Assembly: GCF_029784155.1 (NCBI RefSeq)
Contig: NC_073693.1
Coordinates: 287,776,875-287,840,874 of the forward strand
Reading direction: 5' to 3'
DNA: 64,000 nt
DNA from: Uranotaenia lowii
Taxonomy: Eukaryota; Arthropoda; Insecta; Diptera; Culicidae
Every line of letters starts with the position of its first letter. The stretch's first letter is position 1. The notes beneath the pieces were generated by a model. That model did no database searches, had not been told where the DNA came from, and saw nothing but the letters and a program-made list of their open reading frames with translations. The position numbers and the translations under genes were made by a program. Positions 62,380-64,000 of this stretch are shown here, in pieces.

Positions 62380-63183
62380 TCAAAACTGACACATTTTAAA
62401 AATAAATATAATCAAAACTAAATTTGATAGTTCAAATTTGACAATAGATTCGAGTTCAGGACTCTAAAATCTACCAAATCAATCTTTAAAACATAAGCAG
62501 AGTAATCAATTAAATTTACAGTTTTTTTAAACTTTTGAAATAAATTTACCGACTTTTAAAGACAAGCTATTTAAATTTTAAGAAATATTTTCGATAAGCT
62601 TGTCTATGTTTTTCAATTTTGAATTTTTTTTATTCTAAAAACATAAACTTGTTTTTTTTTTCTAATCAAAAATTCACATTTCAAATCACGATAATTTTTT
62701 TTTTCAAATTCAAAACACAACAGCGGAATTTTTCAATCAACCCTTCAGTTGAAAATGAAGAAAAGAAATGTCAATTAAGATGGATAGTTAATAAATTTTT
62801 TTGTCATTTTCCTAACAATTTATCATGGTTAATGTTTTACCTTATCTGACATTTATTTTAAGATTCAGATTTTTTTTATCTTTGTTATTGAAGCTAATTA
62901 CTAGTTCAGCCAAAGGAACAACATTTTGCAAAATTTATCAATGACTTCCCCAAAATACCATTGATTTGAAACTTTCATTGTGATTTTTTTTTAAATTTAG
63001 ATTTTTTTTATCAGTAAAATTAATTACTTTTTGAGTTTGTGTGACAATCATGAGAAAGAAAATGGTAATGAATTCATTTTATTGTTAATTGTGTGTTTTT
63101 GGTTTTATTATTATTTTTAGCTTAATTTGAATTTCGAAAAACCCCCCTCTCCCCCCCCTTTGAATAGGCCATTCGCACGGGCC
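62380..63183 (+). repeat. Repeat family L, copy 3
   Basis: Matches 27240-27600 and 31248-31563 directly, without the 2.5-kb insertion and MITE found in copy 1, so it helps delimit them. Confidence 0.65.
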
Positions 63184-63185
63184 TA

Positions 63186-64000
63186 GTGTACACACTTATT
63201 TTGATAAAAAAACTGAAATCTGGAAATTGAAATGCAAACAAAATTTTTAGTTCATGATCTTAAGGATTCCTCAACAATTTTATCTTGATTGTATTTAAAA
63301 TTCAATCACAAGCGAAATCATTTTTTAAATTTTGAATCTGAATCCTGAACTTGAGTTCAAAAATTAAACTATGAATCTATTTCTGAATTTCTTCACAATT
63401 ACTAAATGTACAAAAAAATACGATTTCCAAATCTGAATTTCAGATGATAATTTCATGAGCCATTTTTAAGAGCCCTCATTTATGAATCTAGAATGTAAAA
63501 TGTAGTTTTTGTTTAATTTAAATTCATTATTGAAATTATTGACTTTTTATCTGTAATTTGAATCAGAATGAAATGATTAATTTCAAATAATGAATTTGAA
63601 TCTGAAATTGCAATTTTGAATCGCCATTTAGAAGCTTAATATGCATATGATTTTTGAAATTTTGATATGAAATGGAAAACCAAAATCAAGCCAGGATTTC
63701 AAAGCTTCGTTTCATTTCTGATTTCTTATTCGAACTAAAAATCAAGAATCCTAAACTGGATACAGAATCAAAATACAAAAATTGAAAAACAAATTTTGTT
63801 ATGGAAATATGAAAGCCAAACCTCTGAAATGGGTTTAATTTAATTTAAAATTTGAAATTCAGAACTAAAATTCCATGAACAAGTGAGAAATTTTTTAAAA
63901 ACTGTAGCAGAATTTGGAACTTGGAATGGATTTTTGAGGTTTTAGCATAAGTTTACGACTTTAAATCTTTCGATTGATGAAAAAAAATTTGATGAATTTT
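63186..64000 (-). repeat. Outer right-arm block, runs off the window
   Basis: Inverted match to 17380-18240 with anchor GAGCCATTTTTAAGAGCCCT. Member of the CAGGGCCGTAGGAA transposon family; no hAT MITE at the site used in copies A and B. Homology appears to continue beyond the window end. Confidence 0.75.

Larger units (their letters stand above)
58070..63183. mobile_element. 5.1-kb right-arm-specific insertion block (composite)
   Basis: Left-arm homology stops at about 58050 (partner 18365) and resumes at 63186 (partner 18240). The block begins near AGGGGTTTAACCCCCC and ends GGCCATTCGCACGGGCC, so it may be one large element with later insertions, or several. It contains tRNA-like segments, a 74-bp tandem repeat, a GC-richer island, G/C runs at 59850-59886 and part of repeat family L. 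Confidence 0.5.

Overview
The window looks like AT-rich, TE-laden eukaryotic DNA, most likely from an insect and probably a dipteran such as a mosquito. The support is indirect: no bacterial-style operons, no long ORFs, several tRNA-derived SINE-like sequences, many short DNA transposons with TIRs and target-site duplications, and homopolymer and TA microsatellites. I found no intact protein-coding gene that I can name. Nearly all ORFs are short chance frames, or overlapping frames inside a few GC-richer islands. All comparisons below were made by eye, so boundaries and identities are approximate.

The main structure is a large, old inverted duplication folded around about 37.5 kb. The left arm runs from about 17.3 to 36.95 kb and the right arm from about 38.19 kb to the window end. 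Blocks pair in inverted order: 33.36-36.95 with 38.19-42.96; 31.57-33.36 (minus a transposon) with 42.96-43.98; 23.5-24.95 with about 51.5-53.2; 20.69-23.5 with 53.2-55.03; 18.36-20.35 with 56.66-58.05; and 17.28-18.24 with 63.19-64.0. The inner 3.5 kb is nearly identical between arms, while the outer parts are clearly diverged and carry arm-specific insertions. A 500-N gap and TA microsatellites sit at the centre.

Layout: 1-17 kb lies outside the paired arms within this window. It holds a 9-bp tandem array, GC-richer islands (1.49-2.96 and 12.87-13.8 kb), three closely related TTAA-flanked MITEs, a hAT-like element (4.07-5.89 kb) with a recognisable empty site elsewhere in the window, a SINE, and foldback elements. 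17-37 kb is the left arm, with a 1.04-kb TA-flanked MITE, a pair of related MITEs, a 2.5-kb insertion bounded by a 23-bp direct repeat, a degenerate Tc1-like element and a perfect 27-bp hairpin. 38-64 kb is the right arm, with its own insertions: a sister TA-flanked MITE, a hAT-type MITE with an exact 8-bp duplication, an array of diverged repeats of about 145 bp (55.2-56.3 kb), and a 5.1-kb block (58.07-63.18 kb) rich in tRNA-like sequences.

The two arms act as mutual controls. Several insertions can be defined to the base because the partner arm, or another duplicate, keeps the empty site. There is no gene pathway to describe; the content is the history of a repeat-driven, non-coding region, with conserved GC-richer segments of unknown function.
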